Shown: positions 1 to 5,942 of the stretch, one piece after another
Numbering within the stretch: the first letter of the stretch is position 1
How the letters are laid out: every line of letters begins with the position of its first letter
Assembly (NCBI GenBank): GCA_937900215.1
Contig: CALCFH010000147.1
Coordinates: 1 to 7,147 of the forward strand
Source of the DNA: an uncultured Cryomorphaceae bacterium
Lineage (GTDB): Bacteria > Bacteroidota > Bacteroidia > Flavobacteriales > Schleiferiaceae
Reading direction: 5' to 3'
Length of the DNA: 7,147 nt
Position numbers and translations under genes: made by a program
The notes under the pieces: model-generated
What the model was told of the DNA's origin: nothing
Databases searched by the model: none
Seen by the model: only the letters and a program-made list of their open reading frames with translations

Positions 1-268
1 GCGTTGCCAATGGATCGTTATTGTGTATTGAAATAGGCACTAAATCTTCAAAAACACCGTGAAGCTGAATCATTATTTCTGCTCCATTTGGGCAGTATTG
101 ACACCAAGCACCTGTATTTTCGGCCACTAAAACCATTTTGGTGTTTTTAACAACCAAACCAGCTATAGGATCTGCAGCTACGTTGCCTGTGTCTTGGTTA
201 TCGTCATCTTTCTTACAGGCAGAGATCGCAAGAAAGCCTGCAAGAGTTAGAATAGCGAATTTCTTCAT
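1..268 (-). CDS. Omp28-like thioredoxin-fold lipoprotein, N-terminal part
   Basis: This is the first 89 codons of a minus-strand gene cut by the window edge; it reads MKKFAILTLAGFLAISAC and onward. A short basic start, a hydrophobic stretch and the lipobox I15-S16-A17-C18 mark a signal peptidase II lipoprotein. The residues after the cysteine, KKDDD, resemble the acidic lipoprotein export signal of Bacteroidota, which sends lipoproteins to the outer face of the outer membrane. After a short linker comes VAENTGAWCQYCPNG, with a CxxC at C56 and C59 in a thioredoxin-like setting, then VPISIHNND. This matches the start of the Omp28-related family, whose members carry 'EEFTGxWCxxCPxG'. The CxxC suggests thiol-disulfide or metal chemistry at the surface, but the family's function is poorly known. 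The start is the only in-frame ATG before the signal peptide. The gene lies 150 bases downstream of the EEP gene on the same strand. Family assignment is fairly sure; function is not. Confidence 0.85.
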   Translation of the reverse strand, partial: MKKFAILTLAGFLAISACKKDDDNQDTGNVAADPIAGLVVKNTKMVLVAENTGAWCQYCPNGAEIMIQLHGVFEDLVPISIHNNDPLAT

Positions 269-289
269 TATGAGTGTATTTAGAATAGG

Positions 290-297
290 TAAAAATA
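290..297 (-). promoter_or_regulatory. Possible -7 promoter element of the Omp28-like gene
   Basis: On the minus strand this reads TATTTTTA, one base short of the Bacteroidota -7 consensus TAnnTTTG. It ends 21 bases before the ATG at 268, a sensible distance for a short leader. No good TTTG-type -33 element is seen at the expected spacing; the nearest candidate, TTTC, is only 14 bases upstream. The 150-base gap from the preceding gene makes a separate promoter likely, but the exact site is tentative. Confidence 0.3.
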
Positions 298-418
298 ACA
301 GAAATTCAGGTGAAATCTACATTTTTTATCTGCCGACTACTTTCAACTAGTAAAGGATCGACCAACAAGCTATAAAACACCATGGACAATCCATCGAAAC
401 TAAGATGAAAGAGCAGAT

Positions 419-1465
419 TTATCTAGCCTTTTTAATATCTAAGTAAATGGGTAAATGATCGCTATATCCGCCTAAATACCTCGGACCAGAATAGGTTCTG
501 AAAGGGTATGAACCTGTATAGCGTTCGTCTGCCTCCATCAACCAATGTGCTCTAAAAACCTGGGCACCATCGCAACTCAATGTAGATGTGCCACTTAATA
601 AGGCTTGACTTATCACCAAATGATCTAGATAAGCCCATTCACCTCTATACTTGTGCGTTCCCAGATCTTTTCTGAGTAAAGACATTAAATCCACTAGTTC
701 AGAAGCCTTCGCCTCCTGCGCTTCTTTAACAGCAAGACCATCTACTAAGCTTGCGTCTCCCACGCCATCGTTCAGATCTCCCATTATGATGAAGTTCGTA
801 TTCTTACCTAAAAGCTCTATACTATCTATGCTTGCCTTTAAGCGATTGGCAGCCAGCAAGCGCAAAGGCCGTGAAGCTTCTTCTCCTCCTCTTCTTGAAG
901 GCCAATGATTTACCCAAAAAAACAGAGTGTCTTTTAAATTCTTCGAATAAAACTTAGTCTGTAGTATATCGCGAGATTTCCAGTTAGAATCAGACGGATT
1001 CTTTAATCGCAACGGACGTGAATCTAAAAGGCGCAGATCTTCTTTCCGATACAAAAGAGCCACATCAATGCCTCGAGCATCTGGACTATCGTAATGCACT
1101 ATTACGTACTCTTGTTTTTGAAGAAGTTCATGCTTCACCAAATCCTCCAATACTCTACGATTTTCAATCTCACATAAACCCACTACCGCAGGCGCTTTAT
1201 TGCCTCCTAAGGCTAGGATATTCTTGGCAATTTGAGTGATCTTGGTACGGTATCTAAACTCGTCCCACCCTTTTTCCGCTTCTGGCAAGAATTCTTCATC
1301 TATAACAAGCGAATCATCTTCTGTATCAAACAAGTTCTCCACATTATAAAAGCAAACCCGAATGGCTTTCTTTGGTGTATTTACAAAGCCCTCGAAAGGC
1401 TCATTCTGCGCAGTTGAACAATTAAAAAAGGCGAAAATGGCCAGTAGATAGAGTGTTTTCTTCAT
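419..1465 (-). CDS. Secreted endonuclease/exonuclease/phosphatase (EEP) family protein
   Basis: A 348-residue protein with an N-terminal Sec signal (about residues 1-20, ending NCSTAQ). Cys16 is not in a proper lipobox, so periplasmic or secreted is likelier than a lipoprotein. The rest is one EEP domain with every catalytic block visible: FYNVENLFD (N41), LCEIEN (metal-binding Glu near 99-101), DARGIDVALLYR (129-140), NHWPSRRGG (H187), GDLND (D230, N232), YLDHLVIS (D281-H282) and YSDHLPIYLDI (D336-H337). EEP enzymes use a divalent metal to cleave phosphodiesters or phosphomonoesters. Bacteroidota secrete relatives annotated as endonucleases, so extracellular DNA or RNA is a plausible substrate, but a phospholipid or sugar phosphate cannot be excluded. 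Its ATG overlaps the cheB TGA as ATGA, so it is probably translated by coupling from the cheR-cheB transcript. No T9SS tail is present. Confidence 0.9.
   Translation of the reverse strand: MKKTLYLLAIFAFFNCSTAQNEPFEGFVNTPKKAIRVCFYNVENLFDTEDDSLVIDEEFLPEAEKGWDEFRYRTKITQIAKNILALGGNKAPAVVGLCEIENRRVLEDLVKHELLQKQEYVIVHYDSPDARGIDVALLYRKEDLRLLDSRPLRLKNPSDSNWKSRDILQTKFYSKNLKDTLFFWVNHWPSRRGGEEASRPLRLLAANRLKASIDSIELLGKNTNFIIMGDLNDGVGDASLVDGLAVKEAQEAKASELVDLMSLLRKDLGTHKYRGEWAYLDHLVISQALLSGTSTLSCDGAQVFRAHWLMEADERYTGSYPFRTYSGPRYLGGYSDHLPIYLDIKKAR
1462..1465 (-). other. ATGA stop/start overlap, cheB to EEP gene
   Basis: The TGA of cheB (1464-1462) and the ATG of the EEP gene (1465-1463) share bases as ATGA. 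This arrangement usually means terminating ribosomes restart on the next gene. It supports one transcript and linked expression of the two proteins. Confidence 0.85.
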
Positions 1466-2040
1466 TGTATGAATTGGATATAATTAATAATCTCGTTTAA
1501 GGTCATAATCGTTCCATCTGGATTCTCCTTTAAACCAGAGAGAGGCATTTTTGAGAATTCTGCCTCAGAAGGTTCTTGCACCACTATACTTCCACCATGA
1601 TTGGCAATCCGTTTTAGTCCATGTGCCCCATCTTCATTTGCCCCTGAAAGTAAAATGCCACAAACAGAGGAACCGAAAGCCAATGCAGCACTTTCAAAAC
1701 TAACATCTATTGAAGGTCTGCTATGGTTAACTCTGTAATCTGCCTCAAGGCAAAAGCTCCCTTCTTTCTCAAAGAGCAGATGGTAATTTGCTGGAGCGAT
1801 ATAGATCTTACCCATTTCTAATTTCATTTTATCACTTACCTCTAAAATGGGAATAGTTGTAAATCTCTGAAATAATTCATGCAGTTGACTCTCGACATTC
1901 TTCATTCTATGCAGAACTATAATTAGACTGCACGAATTTAAAACGGTTAGGCCAGACAAGATGGTGCGAATCGCAGCAATGCCTCCTGCCGAGGCCCCAA
2001 TGACAATCTTGTTAACCAATTTTTCTAAATATTCTAGCAT
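1462..2040 (-). CDS. cheB: Stand-alone CheB-type protein-glutamate methylesterase
   Basis: A 192-residue protein made only of the CheB catalytic domain. The order of motifs is GASAGG (nucleophile S17), IIVLHRM (H44), IAPANYHLL (77-90 region), HSRPSIDVSFESAA (106-119) and LLSGANEDGAHGL (D137). S17, H44 and D137 match the Ser-His-Asp triad of CheB. The family hydrolyses glutamyl methyl esters or deamidates glutamines on chemoreceptor-like proteins in the cytoplasm. The usual N-terminal receiver domain is absent, so phosphorylation by CheA is not the obvious control. I chose the ATG at 2040, which overlaps cheR by 29 bases. A TTG at 2019, giving MVNKIVIGASAGG, is a real alternative; the ATG at 2121 would add 27 residues of cheR shadow. 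The gene follows cheR and precedes the EEP gene with an ATGA overlap. Its partner substrate is not in the window. Confidence 0.88.
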   Translation of the reverse strand: MLEYLEKLVNKIVIGASAGGIAAIRTILSGLTVLNSCSLIIVLHRMKNVESQLHELFQRFTTIPILEVSDKMKLEMGKIYIAPANYHLLFEKEGSFCLEADYRVNHSRPSIDVSFESAALAFGSSVCGILLSGANEDGAHGLKRIANHGGSIVVQEPSEAEFSKMPLSGLKENPDGTIMTLNEIINYIQFIQ

Positions 2041-2830
2041 CCCTATCGAGAACTTCCAGCTGATTATAACTCTTACAGAAGAAGACCGACTCCCTGCTTC
2101 CGAAGGCAATAACGCCTCCAATCTTTAGCTTATCTATCAGGAAGCTGAAGACTTTATCTTGCAACTCCTTATTGAAGTAAATGAGCACATTTCTGCAAAC
2201 GATAAGGTCAAACGGACCTTTTTCCCAATACAAACTCACTAGATCGTGCACTTCATAGTCCGCCTTCAATTCCACAAATTTCTTTAGTCGCAGTTCTTGA
2301 CTATGGTCGTCTTCAAAGTATTGAAGTAGGTCAAAATCGCCTGTAACTTGACTAAATGCTCTTTGATAATCCGCTATATGTCTGCGCTTAACCCATTTCT
2401 TGGTAGCTCGTTCCAGCACCTTTTCGTTCAAATCTGTTCCTGTGAACTTGCAATAATTCAATTTTTTTACTCGATGAAGAAGAATGGCTAAGCTCAAGAT
2501 TTCTTCGCCTGAAGCACAGCCTGGGTACCAAATACAATAGTCTTTTTTTACCTCTAATTCGAGAAAAGGCAATAATTTCTGAAAAAAGAAGGGATCACGA
2601 AACATCTCTGTTACATTCACCGTAAATTGATCTAGAAACTCAATCAATAGATTTGTATCACTCTCTAATCTCTGAGTTAATTCTTCTAAATCATCGCATT
2701 CCAATTGCTCGCAAACCCTAGAAAGCCTTCTATGAACTGAAGCTTCAGAATATTCCGTGAAATCTAGAGAAAAATTTAGCTTTAGGCCCTTTAAAAAAAC
2801 CTGTATTTCGTCTGACTTCAGAGGGAGCAT
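2012..2830 (-). CDS. cheR: CheR-type protein-glutamate O-methyltransferase
   Basis: A 272-residue protein with full CheR layout. An all-helical N-terminal domain (about 5-72) carries the basic HRRLSRV stretch (33-39). The link VTEMFRDP (73-80) is the family's conserved T-E-x-F-R-D-P. The methyltransferase domain follows: WYPGCASGEE (101-110) for S-adenosylmethionine, TGTDLN with D133, HDLVSLYWEKGPFDLIVCRNVLIYF (195-219) and the closing KIGGVIAFGSRESV (236-249). CheR methylates glutamates of receptor-like proteins. It is first in a unit with cheB and the EEP gene and is read from a TAnnTTTG promoter 18 bases upstream. The minus strand carries AAAAAAGG just before the ATG, a possible ribosome site. 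No chemoreceptor, CheA, CheW or flagellar gene is seen. In gliding or non-motile Bacteroidota such pairs may act on signalling histidine kinases instead of a chemotaxis array; that is inference. Confidence 0.92.
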   Translation of the reverse strand: MLPLKSDEIQVFLKGLKLNFSLDFTEYSEASVHRRLSRVCEQLECDDLEELTQRLESDTNLLIEFLDQFTVNVTEMFRDPFFFQKLLPFLELEVKKDYCIWYPGCASGEEILSLAILLHRVKKLNYCKFTGTDLNEKVLERATKKWVKRRHIADYQRAFSQVTGDFDLLQYFEDDHSQELRLKKFVELKADYEVHDLVSLYWEKGPFDLIVCRNVLIYFNKELQDKVFSFLIDKLKIGGVIAFGSRESVFFCKSYNQLEVLDRDARIFRKIG

Positions 2831-2848
2831 TGCCTTTTTTTATTGAGC

Positions 2849-2856
2849 CAAAAATA
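2849..2856 (-). promoter_or_regulatory. -7 promoter element of the cheR-cheB-EEP unit
   Basis: On the minus strand this reads TATTTTTG, a perfect match to the Bacteroidota -7 consensus TAnnTTTG. It lies 18 bases before the cheR ATG. A TTTC, one base off the TTTG -33 element, sits 18 bases further upstream, inside the start of the PAP2 gene. The 42-base divergent spacer (2831-2872) therefore seems to hold the promoter of the whole leftward unit. Confidence 0.55.
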
Positions 2857-2872
2857 CCATTTTGAAACTGCC

Positions 2873-3586
2873 ATGAAAGAACTTTTATATTGGAAAAAGT
2901 ATTTGCTCTTTTTTCCACTGCTGAGCATGAATTTACATGCTCAGAAAGAGATATCTAACGACTATATCCCTGCCTTTGTAATGGGAGGCTCTGCCGCCTT
3001 ACTCTTCGCTTTTTCTTTAGATGAGAGCGTACAAGAACTGCGAGGACCGGATCTTTTTTCGCCTGCCTTAGACAGATATGTCCAACCTTTCGGCACCTAT
3101 TACACCTTGGGATTTAGCATGGGATTTTATGGCTATTCTCTCATTGCCAAAGATCAAAGAGCTGCGCAAACTTCTATTTGTTTGGGTAGGGCGGTGGCTT
3201 TTAGCTTAGTGGGAGCCTATGCCTTAAAATATACTTTTCGTAGAAATGGACCATTGAGTAGTCAGCAAGAGGGCATGAAATGGTTTGAATACGAGAAGCC
3301 TTTGGGTGAAAGCAACTTTTTCCCTTCTGGTCATGCAACTTACATAACTTCAGTTGCTACGGTCTTGAGCCTCTCTTATCCTGAAATTGAATGGCTTCCT
3401 TGGGTTAGCTACGGAATAGCCGGTGCCGTTTCTTTTGAACGCGTTTACAACGGAAGACACCACTTATCTGATGTAGTAGCCGGAATGATTCTAGGGCATT
3501 TTCTCGGACGACTCGCTATAAAGCCATGGAAAATAGATACTTATTTTATTCCTTCTGGAGCAGGCTTGTCTATTAATTTAGATTGA
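2873..3586 (+). CDS. PAP2-family membrane phosphatase with altered first motif
   Basis: A 237-residue protein starting MKELLYWKKYLLFF, with a signal peptide that probably ends at LHAQ (about residue 24). Hydrophobic segments near 33-49, 75-91, 102-118, 156-170, 173-187 and 198-215 suggest a membrane protein. PAP2 enzymes remove phosphate from lipids such as undecaprenyl diphosphate, phosphatidic acid or lipid A, usually on the periplasmic side. Motif 2 is intact, FFPSGHATY (P151-H154), and motif 3 is present as ERVYNGRHHLSD (R190, H196, D200; Glu replaces the common Ser before R190). Motif 1, K-x6-R-P, reads KYTFRRNGP: K119 and P127 are there but the arginine is G126. I prefer the ATG at 2873 because it starts a clean signal peptide; a TTG at 2843 would put the cheR promoter inside this gene. 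The 3' end overlaps the convergent neighbour by 46 bases. Family is sure; activity and substrate are not. Confidence 0.85.
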   Translation: MKELLYWKKYLLFFPLLSMNLHAQKEISNDYIPAFVMGGSAALLFAFSLDESVQELRGPDLFSPALDRYVQPFGTYYTLGFSMGFYGYSLIAKDQRAAQTSICLGRAVAFSLVGAYALKYTFRRNGPLSSQQEGMKWFEYEKPLGESNFFPSGHATYITSVATVLSLSYPEIEWLPWVSYGIAGAVSFERVYNGRHHLSDVVAGMILGHFLGRLAIKPWKIDTYFIPSGAGLSINLD

Positions 3587-4704
3587 TTGCGTTTTTTTTC
3601 AAAACGAAAAGCCCGTTTGAACTCCCCACATTGAACCGAAAGCACATAGGGTCCGTAGGGTAAACTGCCTATGTCTATTCTGCGCATAAAACGACCCTGA
3701 ACCATTTCTTTCTCTTGACTGAAAGCAATCCGCTTGCCTATTTGATTGAATATCTCGTAGGCAAATAAACCTCCCTCTGCACTATAGCCTCTAATTCTTA
3801 GCTCCTTTTCAAAATCTTGGTTCACCAGAAGAAGAGTGTCTTCATCTAATCTCCACTCGAGTAAATGACTGCGGTATTGAACCGCCCCTTCCTCTGAGAT
3901 GAGATACCTACTTCCATCAAAAACAATGGCTTCCCTTTGTCTTAGATTGGCTGTACGGTAGAACTTCATCTCACTCTTCGAAATCTTTCCTCCCTCCCAA
4001 TTCTCAAATAGAAAACCAGCATGATAACTCAACAGCATTAATTTTTTCTCAGAGGCAGAATAGCTTGCCCCAGAGATCCAAAATTCTTCTCTCCAACTAT
4101 CTCCTAACAGAAGACTATCTATCAAGTCCGCAGTATGAGAACCCGCCTGATCTTCAAGCTCATAAACGTAGGTGTATCCCGTAAATGGCCTGCAACGGTT
4201 CTTGCTGAATAAATACAATTTCCCCTTAACATGTACCATTGCCTCCATATCGAAATTCCACTTTCTTGGATTTGGTGGGAAGGAATTTTGATTGGAGTAG
4301 TGAAATTCTATCTTCTCAGCCACTGCGGTCTTCTTACCTAAATCCGATGCTTTTATTTTATAGATGCACAAGTCTTTCCGCCAATTGAAATTATTTCCAA
4401 AATCCCCAATAAATACATTCCCATCTTGGTCTAAAGTCAACTCTTCCCAATCCACATTTGTGGCATTCAATACATCTTGACGATGCACTATTTTTCCTGA
4501 AATAGAATCTAAGAAGTACAAACGAGGTAACGACCCTCCATCGTTAATACTGATGAGCCTTCCATTCTTTAGCAATACCAAGCCAGACGTTTCATCTACC
4601 TCTCGTGAAAGAGTGGCCTTAATGGTTTCTTTCGGTTGCGATTGTGCAGACAATAGAAAGTGAGATCCAAAAAATAGAAGTGCTAAACAGAAAAAGATTC
4701 TCAT
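3541..4704 (-). CDS. Secreted propeller-like protein with probable T9SS type A sorting tail
   Basis: A 387-residue protein with a signal peptide ending near LLSAQ (residue 21). The body (about 30-295) has repeated strand patterns with ETSGLVLLKNGRLISINDGG, VDWEELTLD (84-92), FIGDFGNN (98-105), DMEAMV and REAIVFDGSRYLISEE, like the six-bladed propeller proteins often found in Bacteroidota; no enzyme activity can be named. The region from about 300 to 372, with YEIFNQIGKRI, IDIGSLPYGPYVLSVQ and FKRAFRFEKK, fits the type A C-terminal domain that directs cargo through the type IX secretion system and is removed on export. The protein then runs 16 residues further than such tails usually do, and this extra part lies past an A8 run and overlaps the PAP2 gene. 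It starts with an ATGA overlap on the upstream queA-type gene. The propeller reading is tentative; the sorting tail is fairly convincing. Confidence 0.78.
   Translation of the reverse strand: MRIFFCLALLFFGSHFLLSAQSQPKETIKATLSREVDETSGLVLLKNGRLISINDGGSLPRLYFLDSISGKIVHRQDVLNATNVDWEELTLDQDGNVFIGDFGNNFNWRKDLCIYKIKASDLGKKTAVAEKIEFHYSNQNSFPPNPRKWNFDMEAMVHVKGKLYLFSKNRCRPFTGYTYVYELEDQAGSHTADLIDSLLLGDSWREEFWISGASYSASEKKLMLLSYHAGFLFENWEGGKISKSEMKFYRTANLRQREAIVFDGSRYLISEEGAVQYRSHLLEWRLDEDTLLLVNQDFEKELRIRGYSAEGGLFAYEIFNQIGKRIAFSQEKEMVQGRFMRRIDIGSLPYGPYVLSVQCGEFKRAFRFEKKRNQSKLIDKPAPEGIK
3592..3599 (-). repeat. A8 homopolymer run at the end of the T9SS cargo gene
   Basis: The coding strand reads GAAAAAAAAC here, in codons GAA AAA AAA CGC. 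Loss of one A would end the protein after EKNAINLN (stop at 3573-3575); gain of one A would end it after EKKTQSI (stop at 3578-3580). Both give about 375 residues and put the end where T9SS tails normally finish. Runs of eight or more A are known sites of polymerase slippage and of sequencing error. Confidence 0.9.
4701..4704 (-). other. ATGA stop/start overlap, queA-type gene to T9SS cargo gene
   Basis: The TGA of the queA-type gene (4703-4701) and the ATG of the secreted-protein gene (4704-4702) share bases as ATGA. This implies co-transcription and probably coupled translation, although the two products seem unrelated in function and location. Confidence 0.85.
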
Positions 4705-5915
4705 ATGGATTGTCTAAAATAAAGTTGTGCGTCGCCATAACTCAGAAACCGATACGCATTGTCTAAGGCATGTTGATAAACGTCTCGCCAATTTTCTCCA
4801 ATAAAGGCAGCGACTAAAAGCAATAAAGTACTTTTAGGTTGATGAAAATTGGTGATGAGGTAATCTACCAATTGAAATCCATAGCCCGGTACAATGAAAA
4901 GTTGCGTAAAGCTTCTGTATTCACACCAGCCTTTCTCTTCGCACTCTTGAATTAGCGCTTGGATACAGCGTTTGGAGTCTAAGAGCTCTAAACCTCTATA
5001 AGGATAATCTGATTCAAGCGTTTGATCTCTTTCAGAAGGGGATAGAATGGCCCTCATTCCGAGCCAGTACAGGCTTTCCAGCGTGCGCATGGAGGTTGTT
5101 CCTACCGCACCAATCATCCTGTCTGAAGAGTGTAGCCACCTCAACTCGTCCAAAGAAATGCGTATTTCTTCTTTGTGCATTGGATGCTGGTCTGCTGTTT
5201 GTGCCTCTACCGGCTTAAAGGTACCCGCACCCACGTGCAGAGTAACTTTTCTCCTTTGAATTCCGAGATTATCTAATCCGTCTAAAACAGGCGTATCAAA
5301 GTGCAAGCCTGCTGTCGGCGCAGCAACAGAGCCTTTTTGTTCTGCATACACTGTTTGATACCGATTCTTGTCGGCGCTTTCGTCGCTTCTGCGTATGTAA
5401 GGCGGAAGAGGCACATGGCCTGCATATTCTAAAATCTCTGAAAGACTAAGGCTCCCTTCCCACTTTAATCGTATTTGAAAAAGGCCATTGAGATTGGATA
5501 GCTTTTCGGCTGTTAGACGAATGGCTCCTTTGGATTCTAGCGAAAAGTTCTGCTCCAAAAGACCTTGCTTCCATTTTTTTGCCCTTCCAACAAAACAACC
5601 CAATTGCACTTGATTCTTGACTTGAAGTACACTTTCTAAACTACTTCCATCTGGCCCTTCCAGGCAAAAAATCTCTATTGCATAGTTTCCAAAAGGAAAC
5701 AATAGCCGGGCATGAACTACTTGGGTATTATTGAAGTACAATGCGCTTTGGCTTGGCAAATGATCTGAGATCTCATTGAATTGTGAATCTATACATTTTC
5801 CATTTGAAAAGACAAGCAATTTAGACTTACTTCGTTCTATTGATGGCGTATAGGCGATCTTTGAATCGCTCAATGGATAATCGTAATCCGATAGTTTTAT
5901 TGGTGGAATGCCCAT
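4701..5915 (-). CDS. queA: Long-form QueA-type SAM:tRNA ribosyltransferase-isomerase
   Basis: A 404-residue protein with the QueA signature along its length: LSDYDYPLSDSKIA (8-21), LYFNNTQVVHARL (59-71), GHVPLPPYIRR (166-176), YQTVYAEQKGSVAAPTAGLHF (186-206), VTLHVGAGTFKPV (224-236), VGTTSMRTLES (271-281), ITNFHQPKSTLLLL (354-367) and YRFLSYGDAQLYF (388-400). QueA moves the ribosyl part of S-adenosylmethionine onto preQ1 in tRNA to give epoxyqueuosine, in the cytoplasm. Common QueA is near 350 residues. Most of the extra length here lies between TLES (281) and FIVPGYGF (340), and IEIFCLEG and CFVGRAKKWKQG also differ from the short form. From memory, Bacteroidota often carry this longer paralogue beside a normal QueA, so the symbol is by family only. 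The start at 5915 precedes the conserved KLSDYDYPL; an upstream ATG at 6002 would overlap the divergent glycosyltransferase by 60 bases. It leads a unit with the secreted-protein gene. Confidence 0.9.
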   Translation of the reverse strand: MGIPPIKLSDYDYPLSDSKIAYTPSIERSKSKLLVFSNGKCIDSQFNEISDHLPSQSALYFNNTQVVHARLLFPFGNYAIEIFCLEGPDGSSLESVLQVKNQVQLGCFVGRAKKWKQGLLEQNFSLESKGAIRLTAEKLSNLNGLFQIRLKWEGSLSLSEILEYAGHVPLPPYIRRSDESADKNRYQTVYAEQKGSVAAPTAGLHFDTPVLDGLDNLGIQRRKVTLHVGAGTFKPVEAQTADQHPMHKEEIRISLDELRWLHSSDRMIGAVGTTSMRTLESLYWLGMRAILSPSERDQTLESDYPYRGLELLDSKRCIQALIQECEEKGWCEYRSFTQLFIVPGYGFQLVDYLITNFHQPKSTLLLLVAAFIGENWRDVYQHALDNAYRFLSYGDAQLYFRQSI

Positions 5916-5930
5916 TTTGATAAATTGCCT

Positions 5931-5938
5931 CAAAATTA
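5931..5938 (-). promoter_or_regulatory. -7 promoter element of the queA-type gene
   Basis: On the minus strand this reads TAATTTTG, a perfect TAnnTTTG match, 15 bases before the ATG at 5915. The -33 region is weak, with GTTA about 17 bases upstream inside the glycosyltransferase gene. The element lies in the 27-base divergent spacer (5916-5942) and also supports the 5915 start over 6002, which would be upstream of it. Confidence 0.5.
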
Positions 5939-5942
5939 AGGG

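Noticed and set aside
138..350. Plus-strand open frame of 70 residues
   Set aside because: It lies opposite the lipoprotein gene, has no family features, and the minus-strand frame has a clear signal peptide and CxxC.
382..394. Small hairpin ATGGA-loop-TCCAT after the EEP gene, followed by TTTT on the minus strand
   Set aside because: A five-base, mostly A/T stem and a short, displaced T run are too weak to call a terminator.
651..1417. Three short plus-strand open frames inside the EEP gene
   Set aside because: They are opposite-strand shadows of a gene with all EEP motifs intact.
2041..2121. Upstream ATG at 2121 for cheB
   Set aside because: The 27 extra residues are a shadow of the cheR C-terminus and do not resemble a CheB or receiver sequence.
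2843..2872. TTG start adding ten residues to the PAP2 protein
   Set aside because: It would precede a clean signal peptide with unneeded residues and would include the cheR -7 element; the ATG at 2873 fits better.
3569..3599. A/T-rich inverted repeat plus T8 after the PAP2 stop as a terminator
   Set aside because: The stem is only four bases (TCTA/TAGA) and is separated from the T run by about nine bases; the T run is better explained as Lys codons of the opposite gene.
5047..5259. Plus-strand open frame within the queA-type gene
   Set aside because: Shadow of the conserved QueA core; no independent signal.
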